Below, piece by piece: positions 39,843-47,945 of a stretch of DNA of 64,000 nt (the first letter of the stretch is position 1; each line of letters begins with the position of its first letter). Both the position numbers and the translations under genes were made by a program. The DNA is taken from the NCBI RefSeq assembly GCF_019655855.1, contig NZ_BPFX01000004.1, forward strand, positions 248,001-312,000, in the 5' to 3' direction. A model generated the notes under the pieces. The model worked only from the letters and a program-made list of their open reading frames with translations, did not search any database and had not been told where the DNA came from. The stretch comes from Pseudomonas paralcaligenes (GTDB lineage Bacteria; Pseudomonadota; Gammaproteobacteria; Pseudomonadales; Pseudomonadaceae).

Positions 39843-41216
39843 TTACAGCAGATTCAGTTCGCGGCCGGTGCGGTCCACCGCGCGGCGGGTCTTGTCGACC
39901 AGCTCCTCCAGTTCGGAGCGGGTGGCGACCAGGGCCGGAGCCATGATCATGCGGCCAAGGGTGGAGCGAATGATCAGGCCCTCGTCGAAGCCGACGGTGC
40001 GGCAGTGCCAGGCGATGTCGTTCTCGTTGGCGAAGCGCTTGCGGCTGCCCTTGTCCTCGGCGAACTGCAGCGCGGCGACCAGGCCGGCGCCCTGCACGTC
40101 ACCGATCAGCGGGTGGTCCTTGAAGGTCTCGCGCAGCAGCTGCTGCAGGTAGGGGCCGGTGTCAGCTTTCACCGTGTCGACGATCTTCTCGTCGCGCAGC
40201 GCGGTGAGGTTGGCGATGGCCACGGCAGCGGCCACCGGGTGGCCGGCGTAGGTCAGGCCGTGGGCGAACACGCCGCCCTCCTGTACCAGCGCGTCGGCGA
40301 TGCGCTTGCCCAGTACCAGGCCGCCCATGGGGATGTAGCCGGAGGTGAGGCCCTTGGCGATGGTCAGGGTGTCCGGCTCGAAGCCAAAGTGCTGGTGGGC
40401 GAACCACTCGCCGGTACGGCCGAAGCCGCCGATCACTTCATCGGCACACAGCAGCACGTCGTACTGGCGGCAGATGCGTTGCACTTCGGCCCAGTAGCTG
40501 GCCGGCGGGAAGATCATGCCGCCGGCACCCTGGAAGGGTTCGGCGACGAAGGCGGCGACGTTCTCGGCGCCCAGTTCGAGGATCTTGGCTTCCAGCTCGC
40601 GGGCGGCCTTGAGGCCGAAGGCCTCTTCGGACAGCTCACCGCCCTCGGCGAAGTAGTACGGTTCACCAATGTGGGCGAAGTCCGGCAGCATGCCGCCCAT
40701 CTCGTGCATGAAGCCCATGCCGCCGAGCGCGGTGCTGCCCAGGGTGGAGCCGTGGTAGCCGTTCCAGCGGCCGATCATGATTTTCTTCTGCGGCTTGCCG
40801 ACCACCTGCCAGTAGCGACGCACGGCGCGGATCAGCACCTCGTTGGCCTCGGAGCCGGAGTTGGTGTAGATGGCGTGGCTGTAGTGCTTGGGCAGCAGGC
40901 TGAAGAGCAGCTCGGACAGCTCGACCACGCGCGGGTGCGTGGTGTGGAAGAACAGGTTGTAGTACGGCAGCTCGGCCAGCTGGCGGGTGGCTGCGGCATT
41001 CAGGTCTTCGCGGCCATAGCCCAGCGCGGTGCACCACAGGCCGGACATGCCGTCGAGGTAACGCTTGCCCTCGGTGTCCCACAGGTTCAGGCCCTGACCC
41101 TTGGCGATCACCAGGGCGCCCTTCTCGTTGAGCGCCTTCTGATCGAGGAAGGCATGGATGTGGTGGGCCGCATCCAGCGCCTGGTATTCCTTGGTGGTGT
41201 GTTTCTGGGCAGTCAT
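39843..41216 (-). CDS. Class III omega-aminotransferase
   Basis: 457 aa PLP enzyme. Cofactor residues are visible: NSGSEANEVLIR, D259 in CADEVIGGFGRTG, and lysine K288 in [15 protein letters not shown]. It moves an amino group from a terminal amine to pyruvate or a similar acceptor, forming an aldehyde. AAGGAG precedes the ATG, and it lies 41 nt after the aldehyde dehydrogenase gene, so the two enzymes probably act in sequence. It resembles SpuC but is clearly a separate paralogue, and the neighbouring transporter is not a polyamine one. Confidence 0.9.
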   Translation of the reverse strand: MTAQKHTTKEYQALDAAHHIHAFLDQKALNEKGALVIAKGQGLNLWDTEGKRYLDGMSGLWCTALGYGREDLNAAATRQLAELPYYNLFFHTTHPRVVELSELLFSLLPKHYSHAIYTNSGSEANEVLIRAVRRYWQVVGKPQKKIMIGRWNGYHGSTLGSTALGGMGFMHEMGGMLPDFAHIGEPYYFAEGGELSEEAFGLKAARELEAKILELGAENVAAFVAEPFQGAGGMIFPPASYWAEVQRICRQYDVLLCADEVIGGFGRTGEWFAHQHFGFEPDTLTIAKGLTSGYIPMGGLVLGKRIADALVQEGGVFAHGLTYAGHPVAAAVAIANLTALRDEKIVDTVKADTGPYLQQLLRETFKDHPLIGDVQGAGLVAALQFAEDKGSRKRFANENDIAWHCRTVGFDEGLIIRSTLGRMIMAPALVATRSELEELVDKTRRAVDRTGRELNLL

Positions 41217-41257
41217 CGCAAGGCTCCTTATCCGGGTTCCGGCTCTATGGCCGCTGC

Positions 41258-42748
41258 TTAGCGCAATTGGAACCAGGTGGTTTTCAACTGGGTGTATTTG
41301 TCGAAGGAATGCAGCGACAGGTCGCGGCCGAAGCCGGATTGCTTGCCGCCACCAAAGGGGGTGCAGGGATCGAGGGCATCGACGGTGTTGACCGACACGG
41401 TGCCGGCACGCAAACGACGGGCCACGCGATGGGCGCGGTTGAGGTCGTCGCTCCACAGCGAGGCGGCCAGGCCGTAGATGCTGTCGTTGGCCAGGGCCAC
41501 GGCCTCGTCCTCGGAGTCGAACGGCAGCACGGCGAGCACCGGGCCGAACACTTCGTCGCGGGCCAGGCGGCTGTCGGCGGCCACGCCGGTGAAGATGGTC
41601 GGCGCGACGAAATTGTCCGAACCGTTGAAGCTCAGCTGCTTGCCGCCGCAGACCAGGCTCGCGCCCTCGGCCTGGGCGCCACGAATGAAGTCCATGACCC
41701 GCGCGGTCTGCCGCGTATCGACGATGGCGCCGGCGCGGCTGGCCGGGTCCAGTGGGTCACCCGGCTGCCAGTCGCGGGCCTTGGCCTGCAGGCGCTCGAC
41801 GAACTCGTCGTGGATCGAGCGCTGCACCAGCAGGCGCGAGTTGGCCGAGCAGACTTCGCCCTGGTTGAAGAAGATGCCGAAGGCGGCCTTGCTCGCCGCC
41901 AGATCGAGGTCCTGGCAGTCGGCGAACACCAGGTTGGCGCTCTTGCCGCCGCACTCCAGCCAGACCTGCTTGAGGTTGGACTGCGCCGAGTAGCCCATGA
42001 AGTATTTGCCGACTTCGGTGGAGCCGGTGAAGGCCAGGCAGTCGACGTCCATGTGCAGGCCCAGGGCCTTGCCGGCGCTCTCGCCGAGCCCGGGCACCAC
42101 GTTCAGCACGCCTTCTGGAATACCGGCTTCAAGAGCCAGTTCGGCCAGGCGCAAGGCGGAGAACGGCGACTGCTCGGCGGGCTTGAGTACCACCGAGTTG
42201 CCGGCGGCCAGGGCCGGAGCCAGCTTCCAGGCGGCCATGTCCAGCGGGAAGTTCCACGGCACCACGGCGGCGACTACGCCGAGCGCTTCGCGGGTGATGG
42301 TGGCGAGGGCGTCCGGCGCAGTCGGCGCGACCTGGTCGTAGAGTTTGTCGATGCTCTCGGCGTACCAGCGGAACACGCCGGCGGCGCCGGGCACGTCGAT
42401 GTTCCAGGCGTCCATCACCGGCTTGCCCATGTTCAGCGAGTCGAGCAGGGCCAGTTCGTCACGGTTGGCCAGGATCAGCTCGGCCAGGCGCAGCAGCTTC
42501 TGCTGGCGCTCGCGCGGTGCGCAGCGCGACCAGACACCGGACTCGAAGCTGGCGCGGGCGGCGCGTACCGCCAGGTCGACCTCGGCCTCGCCGCAGGCGG
42601 CAACATTGGCCAGCAGGCGGCCGGTGGCCGGATCGATGGAGGCGAAGGTGGCGCCGGAGGTGGCGGCGACACGATGACCGCCGATGATGGCCTGGTCGAT
42701 GAAACGCTGTTCGCTTGCGCGCCGTTGCCAGTCGTTGAGTTGCAGCAC
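41258..42748 (-). CDS. NAD(P)-dependent aldehyde dehydrogenase
   Basis: 496 aa. Catalytic C300 lies in FFNQGEVCSANSRL and the general base E265 in WLECGGKSANLVF; the cofactor loop FTGSTEVGKYF is present. The start is GTG at 42748 with GGGAG upstream. It is most like the gamma-glutamyl-aminobutyraldehyde / aminobutyraldehyde dehydrogenase group (PuuC/KauB). It would oxidise the aldehyde made by the adjacent transaminase. Confidence 0.9.
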   Translation of the reverse strand: MLQLNDWQRRASEQRFIDQAIIGGHRVAATSGATFASIDPATGRLLANVAACGEAEVDLAVRAARASFESGVWSRCAPRERQQKLLRLAELILANRDELALLDSLNMGKPVMDAWNIDVPGAAGVFRWYAESIDKLYDQVAPTAPDALATITREALGVVAAVVPWNFPLDMAAWKLAPALAAGNSVVLKPAEQSPFSALRLAELALEAGIPEGVLNVVPGLGESAGKALGLHMDVDCLAFTGSTEVGKYFMGYSAQSNLKQVWLECGGKSANLVFADCQDLDLAASKAAFGIFFNQGEVCSANSRLLVQRSIHDEFVERLQAKARDWQPGDPLDPASRAGAIVDTRQTARVMDFIRGAQAEGASLVCGGKQLSFNGSDNFVAPTIFTGVAADSRLARDEVFGPVLAVLPFDSEDEAVALANDSIYGLAASLWSDDLNRAHRVARRLRAGTVSVNTVDALDPCTPFGGGKQSGFGRDLSLHSFDKYTQLKTTWFQLR

Positions 42749-43065
42749 CCTGATTCTCCCGAACCGATCCTGTGGCTTGATGCGAACCGATGGTGGCCCA
42801 AGGCAGGGGTTAGGAAAATTATTAAAAATGTCATCGGGACATACGAAAAAGCTGGTTATCGACGCACCAGATCAGCGCAGCGCGCCAGCTTTGCGTGCAC
42901 AGTCCCGCTCCAGGCCGAAATGCGCTGTGGGCGTGCGCCTAACGCGTTGACGTCCAGCCCTTACCAGACCTGGCTTTGACGCCGAACGCCGGGGCGGCGA
43001 TGGCAATCAGCGCTGTCGCCACCGAGATGCCCAGCCACGACACCGGCGCACCAGTTCGAAGCGCA
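42749..43065 (-). pseudogene. Gap with possible remnant of a membrane-protein C terminus
   Basis: A 317-nt gap between the nitrilase and dehydrogenase genes. At 42939-43060 a minus-strand frame with GC-rich third positions reads TGAPVSWLGISVATALIAIA, then APAFGVKARSGKGW and a stop, which looks like the last helix and tail of a transporter. It has no start and no upstream remainder. The other part (42749-42900) is AT-richer, with TGTCATCGGGACA at 42829-42841, and may hold the dehydrogenase promoter. The remnant is a tentative call. Confidence 0.35.
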
Positions 43066-43866
43066 TCAACCCTCGACCAGGGCGCCATACAGCTGCGGGC
43101 GGCGGCCCTGCAGATAGGGAAAGGTTTCCGTCCACTGCGACCGCTGCGAACGATCCAGATCGACCATGAACAGCGTCTCACCACCGGCCACCGCGCCCAG
43201 GCGCTGGCCGTCCGGCGCGGCCACGCAGGAGCCGCCGAGGAACGGCAGGCCGTTCTCCACGCCACTGTGGTTGCAGTAGGCAACGAACAGCTGATTCTCC
43301 ACCGCACGGGTCGGCACGATCAGCTCCGGCACGGCGCGGTATTCCGGGGTCAGCGCGGTGGGAATCAGCACCAGCTCGGCGCCGGCCAGGGCGTGGCTGC
43401 GCACGTTCTCGGGGAACTCCACGTCGAAGCAGATCAGCAGGGCAATGCGCCAGCCATCCAGCTCGAAGGGCGCCTCCAGGCGGTCGCCGGCCTGGAACAG
43501 CTCGTGCTCCATCGCCCCGAACAGGTGGGTCTTGCGGTAATGCGCGACGCGTCGGCCCGCGGCGTCGATCACCTGCGCCGAGTTGAACGGCTTGCCGCCG
43601 GCCGCATCGCGCTCGGCGTAGCCATAGCAGAGCGCCACGCCATGCTCGCGGCACAGCGCGGCGATACGCTGCGCCGCCGCACCATCGGCGGCCTCGGCCA
43701 GCGCCGCCATCTGCTGTGGCACGTGGTAGCCACCCAGCCACAGCTCGGGGCATAACAACAGTTGCGCACCCGCAGCGGCCGCGGCGCGCAACTGCGGTTC
43801 GAGGGCCACCAGGTTGGCCTCGATGTCGGCGGGAAAGCCTTGGGTCTGCCAGAGGGCGAGGCGCAT
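43066..43866 (-). CDS. Nitrilase-superfamily C-N hydrolase
   Basis: 266 aa. The catalytic triad is E41 (LCPELWLGGY), K112 (HYRKTHLFG) and C146 (LLICFDVEFPEN). The ATG at 43866 follows AGGAG. It resembles the aliphatic amidase / carbamoyl-amine hydrolase branch and is a distant relative of AguB, but lacks the AguB signature around the cysteine (ICWDQWFPE). In context it may release ammonia from an amide or carbamoyl intermediate of the same amine pathway. It is divergent from the LysR gene. Confidence 0.88.
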   Translation of the reverse strand: MRLALWQTQGFPADIEANLVALEPQLRAAAAAGAQLLLCPELWLGGYHVPQQMAALAEAADGAAAQRIAALCREHGVALCYGYAERDAAGGKPFNSAQVIDAAGRRVAHYRKTHLFGAMEHELFQAGDRLEAPFELDGWRIALLICFDVEFPENVRSHALAGAELVLIPTALTPEYRAVPELIVPTRAVENQLFVAYCNHSGVENGLPFLGGSCVAAPDGQRLGAVAGGETLFMVDLDRSQRSQWTETFPYLQGRRPQLYGALVEG

Positions 43867-43901
43867 CAGTGGGTCTCCTGTCGTCGGTCGTGTACGGCTC
43901 T

Positions 43902-43917
43902 TGCAAGCAGGATACCC
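43902..43917 (-). promoter_or_regulatory. Possible sigma-54 promoter of the nitrilase cluster
   Basis: On the minus strand GGGTAT, 5 nt, TTGCA keeps the GG-N10-GC spacing of -24/-12 promoters, and the predicted start would lie about 25 nt before the nitrilase ATG. The -24 half is a weak match to TGGCAC, so this is tentative. Confidence 0.35.
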
Positions 43918-44033
43918 ACCGGCCGGCATCGACGAGCCAGGAAAAATGTCGTCGCTGCCGAGCAAAATGTTCACTCGTCACATCCTGGTCTGCGGCTAAG
44001 GTGGGCGAAAAACAAGATCGTCCGAGGTTTTGC

Positions 44034-44933
44034 GTGGCTTCTTACACCCTGCGTCAATTGAGGTATTTCGTCACCACCGTGGAGTGCGGCAGCGTCGCCG
44101 AGGCGTCGCGCAAGCTGTACATCGCCCAGCCCTCCATCTCCACCGCGGTCAAGGGCCTGGAGGAGAGCTTCGGCGTGCAGCTGCTGATCCGCCATCACGC
44201 CCAGGGCGTGTCGCTCACCCCGGGCGGCGCGCGCTTCTACCGCAAGGCCCAGGAGCTGCTGCGCATGGCCCGGGAGTTCGAGCAGAACGCCCTGGCCGAC
44301 AACGACGTGGTGGCCGGGCAGATCGACATCGGCTGCTTCGAGACGGTCGCGCCGCTGTACCTGCCACGCCTGATCGCCGGCTTCCGCGAACGCTACCCGG
44401 GGGTGGAGATCCGCCTGCACGACGGCGAACAGCAGGAGCTGGTGCAGGGGCTGACCGGCGGCCGCTTCGACCTGGCGATCTTCTACGAGCACGACCTCGA
44501 CGGCACCATTGAGACCGAGCCGCTGATGCCGCCGCAGCGCCCCTACGCCCTGCTGCCGGAGGACCACCGCTTCGCCGGGCAGAAGGAAGTCTCGCTGCGC
44601 GACCTGGCGCTGGAGCCGATGATCCTGCTCGACGTGCTACCCAGCCGCACCTACTTCGTGAGCATCTTCGAGGAGCTGGGGCTGTCGCCGAACATCGTCT
44701 TCAGCTCGCCGTCGATCGAGATGGTGCGCGGCATGGTCGGCCAGGGCTTCGGCTTCTCGGTTCTGGTCACCCGCCCGCACTGCAACACCACCTACGACGG
44801 CCGCAAGGTGGTCTGCGTGAACATCGTCGAGGACGTCACCGGCTCCGGCCTGGTCGCCGGCTGGCTCAAGCGCGCCCACCTGACCAAGCCGGCGCAGTTG
44901 TTCGTCGATTACTGCAAGGAGCAGTTGGGGTGA
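44034..44933 (+). CDS. LysR-family transcriptional regulator
   Basis: 299 aa from the GTG at 44034 (CGAGG upstream). The N-terminal winged HTH is TLRQLRYFVTTVECGSVAEA followed by SRKLYIAQPSISTAVKGLEE; the ligand domain resembles the CynR/CysB group. It is divergent from the nitrilase gene across a 167-nt region, the usual arrangement for a LysR regulator and its target, so the inducer is probably a metabolite of the amine cluster. Confidence 0.9.
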   Translation: MASYTLRQLRYFVTTVECGSVAEASRKLYIAQPSISTAVKGLEESFGVQLLIRHHAQGVSLTPGGARFYRKAQELLRMAREFEQNALADNDVVAGQIDIGCFETVAPLYLPRLIAGFRERYPGVEIRLHDGEQQELVQGLTGGRFDLAIFYEHDLDGTIETEPLMPPQRPYALLPEDHRFAGQKEVSLRDLALEPMILLDVLPSRTYFVSIFEELGLSPNIVFSSPSIEMVRGMVGQGFGFSVLVTRPHCNTTYDGRKVVCVNIVEDVTGSGLVAGWLKRAHLTKPAQLFVDYCKEQLG

Positions 44934-44974
44934 GGTGAGGAGGGTTGGAGGCATGCTGCTTGTGCGTGGCCCCG

Positions 44975-45066
44975 CTGGATTCCCGCCTGCGCGGGAATGA
45001 CGGAGTGGGTGGGAAGACATGTGCCAAACCCCCTACCTCGTCATTCCCGCGCAGGCGGGAACCCAG
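44975..45066. repeat. 90-bp paired palindrome, left copy flanking the GIY-YIG gene
   Basis: Two inverted hairpins, GGATTCCCGCCTGCGCGGGA near 44977 and TCATTCCCGCGCAGGCGGGA near 45041, are joined by about 35 bp (GGAGTGGGTGGGAAGACATG...). The whole unit recurs in the same orientation at 45483-45594. Confidence 0.85.
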
Positions 45067-45164
45067 ACAGGCAACTCCTCCCCCCACCTGAACAACGAGG
45101 CAACCCCGGCCACCAGCGACTAGACTCGCCGCCAAAGGAACACCAACGTCCAGGAAGGACACCC

Positions 45165-45464
45165 ATGCCCAGGCAACCTGCCGTCTACATCCTCGCCAGC
45201 CAGCGCAATGGCACGCTCTATATCGGCGTCACCAGCCACCTGCTCAAACGCATCTGGGAGCACCGCAACGACTGCGTCGAGGGCTTCACCCGCCGCTATG
45301 GCGTGCACCAACTGGTCTACTACGAGATGCACGAGAACATGCCCGCCGCCATCGAGCACGAGAAGCGGCTGAAGAAGTGGCGACGGGAATGGAAGCTGCA
45401 TCTGATCGAAGCGGGCAACCCTGGGTGGCGGGACTTGTGGGAGGAGATCGTGGGGCGGGCTTGA
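45165..45464 (+). CDS. Small GIY-YIG endonuclease-domain protein
   Basis: 99 aa, a single GIY-YIG domain (UPF0213/YhbQ-like): VYILASQRNGTLYIGVTSHL carries the paired tyrosines, HLLKRIWEHRND the arginine and histidine, and EHEKRLKKWRREWK the distal part with its catalytic glutamate region. AAGGAC precedes the ATG. No DNA-binding extension is present. The gene sits alone between two direct copies of a paired palindrome (44975-45066 and 45483-45594), unlike any metabolic gene here. The cellular role of such solitary domains is not established. Confidence 0.88.
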   Translation: MPRQPAVYILASQRNGTLYIGVTSHLLKRIWEHRNDCVEGFTRRYGVHQLVYYEMHENMPAAIEHEKRLKKWRREWKLHLIEAGNPGWRDLWEEIVGRA

Positions 45465-45482
45465 GGCTTGTTGGCTTTTGTT

Positions 45483-45594
45483 TGGGTTCCCGCCTTCGCG
45501 GGAATGACGGAGTGGGTGGGACGGCACAGCGCCAAATCCCCTACCCCGTCATTCCCGATCCCTACCCGTCATTCCCGCGCAGGCGGGAATCCAG
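45483..45594. repeat. Paired palindrome, right copy flanking the GIY-YIG gene
   Basis: GGGTTCCCGCCTTCGCGGGA at 45484, spacer GGAGTGGGTGGGACGGCACA..., then CGTCATTCCCG twice (45547 and 45567) and CGCAGGCGGGAATCCAG. The second hairpin carries a 20-bp internal tandem duplication absent from the left copy. Confidence 0.85.
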
Positions 45595-45612
45595 CGACGC
45601 CCCCGCAGCAGC

Positions 45613-46773
45613 CTAGGCCGCAGGCACCCGCATCCACTCCACCAACCGCGCCAGCAGCGCATCGCACTGCGCCAATTGATCGAGGCTGACGTACTCGTCC
45701 GCCTTGTGGCCCTGATCCATGCTGCCGGGGCCGCAGATGACGGTGGCGATACCGGCCTCGTCGAACAGGCCGCCCTCGGTGCCGAAGGCCACGGTGGAGA
45801 AGTTCTCGTGGCCGCAGAGCAGCGCCAGCAGGCGCGCCGCCTCACTGGCCGGCCCGGTGAGCAGGCCGGGGTAGCTGGAGAGTTCGCTGAAGCGGATGTC
45901 GCTGGTCGCGCTCACCGCGCGCATGCGCGGCAGCAGCTCGCGCTCGGCGTAGTCGCGCAGCTCGGCGGAGACCCGTTGCGGATCGTCGGCCGGCAGGGCG
46001 CGTATCTCGAAGTCGAAGCGGCATTCGGCCGGGACGATGTTGAGCGCCCGGCCGCCCTGGATGACGCCGGTCTGCACGGTCGAGAACGGCGGGTCGAAGC
46101 GCGCGTCGTGGCGCTCGGGGGCCGCCAGGCGCGTGCCGATCTCGCCGAGGCGGCCGATCAGCCTGGCCGCGTATTCGATGGCGTTGACCCCCTGCGGCGC
46201 GTAGGCCGAGTGGCAGGCCGCGCCGTGCACCTCGCAGCGCATCGCCAGCTTGCCCTTGTGGCCGAGCACCGGGCGCATGGCGGTGGGTTCGCCGATGATG
46301 CAGATGGCCGGCCGCTCCGGGCTGGCGCGCAGGCGCTCAACCAGGCTGCGCACGCCGAGGCAGCCGACCTCCTCGTCGTAGGAGATGGCGATGTGCAGCG
46401 GCAGGCGCAGCGGCCGGGCGAGGAAGGCCGGGACGGCGGCCAGCACGCAGGCGATGTAGCCCTTCATATCGGCCGTGCCGCGGCCGTACAGGCGGACGTC
46501 GCGCTCGGTCAGCTCGAAGGCCGGCAGCGTCCACGGCTGGCCGTCCGCCGGCACCACGTCGCTGTGGCCGGAGAGCATCACCCCACCCGGCCCGGAGGGG
46601 CCGATGCGGGCGTACAGGTTGGCCTTGCTGCGGTCGTGGTTGAACAGCAGATCGCTCTCGACGCCCAGGCCGGCCAGGTAGGCGCGCACATGGTCGATCA
46701 GCGCCAGGTTGGACAGGCGGCTGGTGGTGTCGAAGGCGATCAGGTCGGCGAGCAGGTCGCGGCTGGAGGGCAT
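45613..46773 (-). CDS. argE: ArgE-type M20 deacylase (acetylornithine deacetylase family)
   Basis: 386 aa metallopeptidase-fold hydrolase. Metal-site segments are LSGHSDVVPAD (His), YGRGTADMKGY (Asp), SYDEEVGCLG (Glu) and a C-terminal GPGSMDQGHKADEYV (His). ArgE removes acetyl from N-acetylornithine; M20 relatives also cleave N-carbamoyl or other N-acyl amino acids. Here it follows FMO-RidA-DUF1028 with only a repeat between, which suggests a catabolic deacylase rather than the biosynthetic enzyme. Symbol by family. Confidence 0.85.
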   Translation of the reverse strand: MPSSRDLLADLIAFDTTSRLSNLALIDHVRAYLAGLGVESDLLFNHDRSKANLYARIGPSGPGGVMLSGHSDVVPADGQPWTLPAFELTERDVRLYGRGTADMKGYIACVLAAVPAFLARPLRLPLHIAISYDEEVGCLGVRSLVERLRASPERPAICIIGEPTAMRPVLGHKGKLAMRCEVHGAACHSAYAPQGVNAIEYAARLIGRLGEIGTRLAAPERHDARFDPPFSTVQTGVIQGGRALNIVPAECRFDFEIRALPADDPQRVSAELRDYAERELLPRMRAVSATSDIRFSELSSYPGLLTGPASEAARLLALLCGHENFSTVAFGTEGGLFDEAGIATVICGPGSMDQGHKADEYVSLDQLAQCDALLARLVEWMRVPAA

Positions 46774-46796
46774 GGTCGGCTACCGTGGAAGCAAGC

Positions 46797-46834
46797 GGTG
46801 CGCGCGGCGCACCCTACGGGTAGCCGCGCGCACC
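46797..46834. repeat. Short GTGCGC...GCGCACCCTAC palindrome
   Basis: GGTGCGCGCGGCGCACCCTA followed by GTAGCCGCGCGCACC in the gap between the DUF1028 and M20 genes. It is a shortened copy of the family at 14864 and 61478. Confidence 0.65.
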
Positions 46835-46845
46835 AGGGGAACCGT

Positions 46846-47520
46846 TCACTCGTCGCCCGGCACGCCGTAGCTCGGCGCCTGGGTCGGGTCGAGGGCACGG
46901 GTGATGTAGTCGTGCAGCTGCGGCTCGTAGGCGCGCCAGAGGTCGTCCAGCGCACCGATCGGGTCCTCGTCGGCCCAGTCGACGCGCAGGTCGACCACCG
47001 GCCACACCAGATCGCCGACCACCGAGAGCGCCGCCGAATGCACCGGCCCGGCCTCGCCGCCGGCGGCCATCGCCGCGTGCATGGCGGCCAGCAGGCGGTC
47101 CGGCAGGCCGCCGCCGCTCTGCTCGAAGGCCTCGACCATGGCGTCGATCACCGCCGGCGTGCTCAGCAGGTTGCCGGCCGCCACGCACTGCTCGCCGGCG
47201 CGGGCGTGGTGCACGCCGAGCGCCTCGCTGCCGGTGAAGTGGGCGCAGGCGCCGTGGCTGTCGATCACCGTCACCTGGCGGTACTGGCCGTAGCCGTTGC
47301 GCGTCAGCGCCTTGTCCAGCGCCGCCGCGGGCGCCTCGCCGGCTTCCAGCAGGTCGAGCACCTGCGGCCCGAGCGCCGGCAGGGTGATGTTCTGCGTCGA
47401 CACCGCGCCGACCCCGGCCCGCAGCCAGGGACAGCGGGCGCCGACGGCGATGCTCGACGAGCTGATGGCGATGCCCAGCTGGCCGGTCTCGGCGCAGCGG
47501 CCGACGATGGAGAAGGTCAT
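46846..47520 (-). CDS. DUF1028-family protein
   Basis: 224 aa. The N terminus MTFSIVGRCAETGQLGIAIS, SSIAVGARCPWLRAGVGAV and the downstream VVDLRVDWADEDPIGALDDL are characteristic of DUF1028, a family thought to have an Ntn-hydrolase-like fold and often next to RidA and amidase genes. No reaction is established. The ATG overlaps the RidA stop (ATGA), so the two are made together. Confidence 0.85.
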   Translation of the reverse strand: MTFSIVGRCAETGQLGIAISSSSIAVGARCPWLRAGVGAVSTQNITLPALGPQVLDLLEAGEAPAAALDKALTRNGYGQYRQVTVIDSHGACAHFTGSEALGVHHARAGEQCVAAGNLLSTPAVIDAMVEAFEQSGGGLPDRLLAAMHAAMAAGGEAGPVHSAALSVVGDLVWPVVDLRVDWADEDPIGALDDLWRAYEPQLHDYITRALDPTQAPSYGVPGDE

Positions 47521-47945
47521 GGGCGCGCCTCCCAGTCGTCGGGGATGACCGCGATCACGTCGATCTCCATCAGCCACTGCGGCTGGCCGAGGGCCGACAC
47601 CACCAGCCCGGTGGAGATCGGGAACACGCCCTTGAGCCACTTGCCGACCTCCTGGTAGACCGGCTCGCGGTAGCGCGGGTCGATGAGGTAGGTGGTGGTC
47701 TTAACGATGTGCGAGAGGTCGCTGCCGGCCTCTTCCAGCAGCTGCTTGACATTCTTCATGGCCTGCTCGGCCTGCGCGCGCGGGTCGCCGAGGCCGACCA
47801 GCCGGCCCTCGAAGTCGGTGCCGACCTGGCCGCGCACGTACACCGTGTTGCCGGCGCGCACGGCCTGGCACAGGTCGTTGTCCAGGGTCTGGTTGGGGTA
47901 GGTGTCCCTGGTGTTGAACATGCGGATGCGGGTATGGGTGGGCAT
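47517..47945 (-). CDS. RidA/YjgF-family protein (enamine/imine deaminase-like)
   Basis: 142 aa. RidA proteins hydrolyse reactive imines and enamines made by PLP or flavin enzymes. Recognisable parts are GNTVYVRGQVGTDFEGRLVG, QAEQAMKNVKQLLEEAGSDL and LVVSALGQPQWLMEIDVIA. It overlaps the FMO stop by 1 nt and the DUF1028 start by 4 nt. Next to a flavin N-oxygenase this is a reasonable clean-up enzyme for an imine product. Confidence 0.88.
   Translation of the reverse strand: MPTHTRIRMFNTRDTYPNQTLDNDLCQAVRAGNTVYVRGQVGTDFEGRLVGLGDPRAQAEQAMKNVKQLLEEAGSDLSHIVKTTTYLIDPRYREPVYQEVGKWLKGVFPISTGLVVSALGQPQWLMEIDVIAVIPDDWEARP

Noticed and set aside
43066..43866. Second aguB (N-carbamoylputrescine amidohydrolase)
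   Set aside because: The triad is present, but the sequence around the cysteine is ICFDVEFPEN instead of ICWDQWFPE, and the YHEKYYF segment of AguB is missing.
44975..45594. CRISPR array, from the repeated CATTCCCGC palindromes
   Set aside because: Copies are paired inverted hairpins with irregular, partly homologous spacers and a gene between them, and there are no cas genes.
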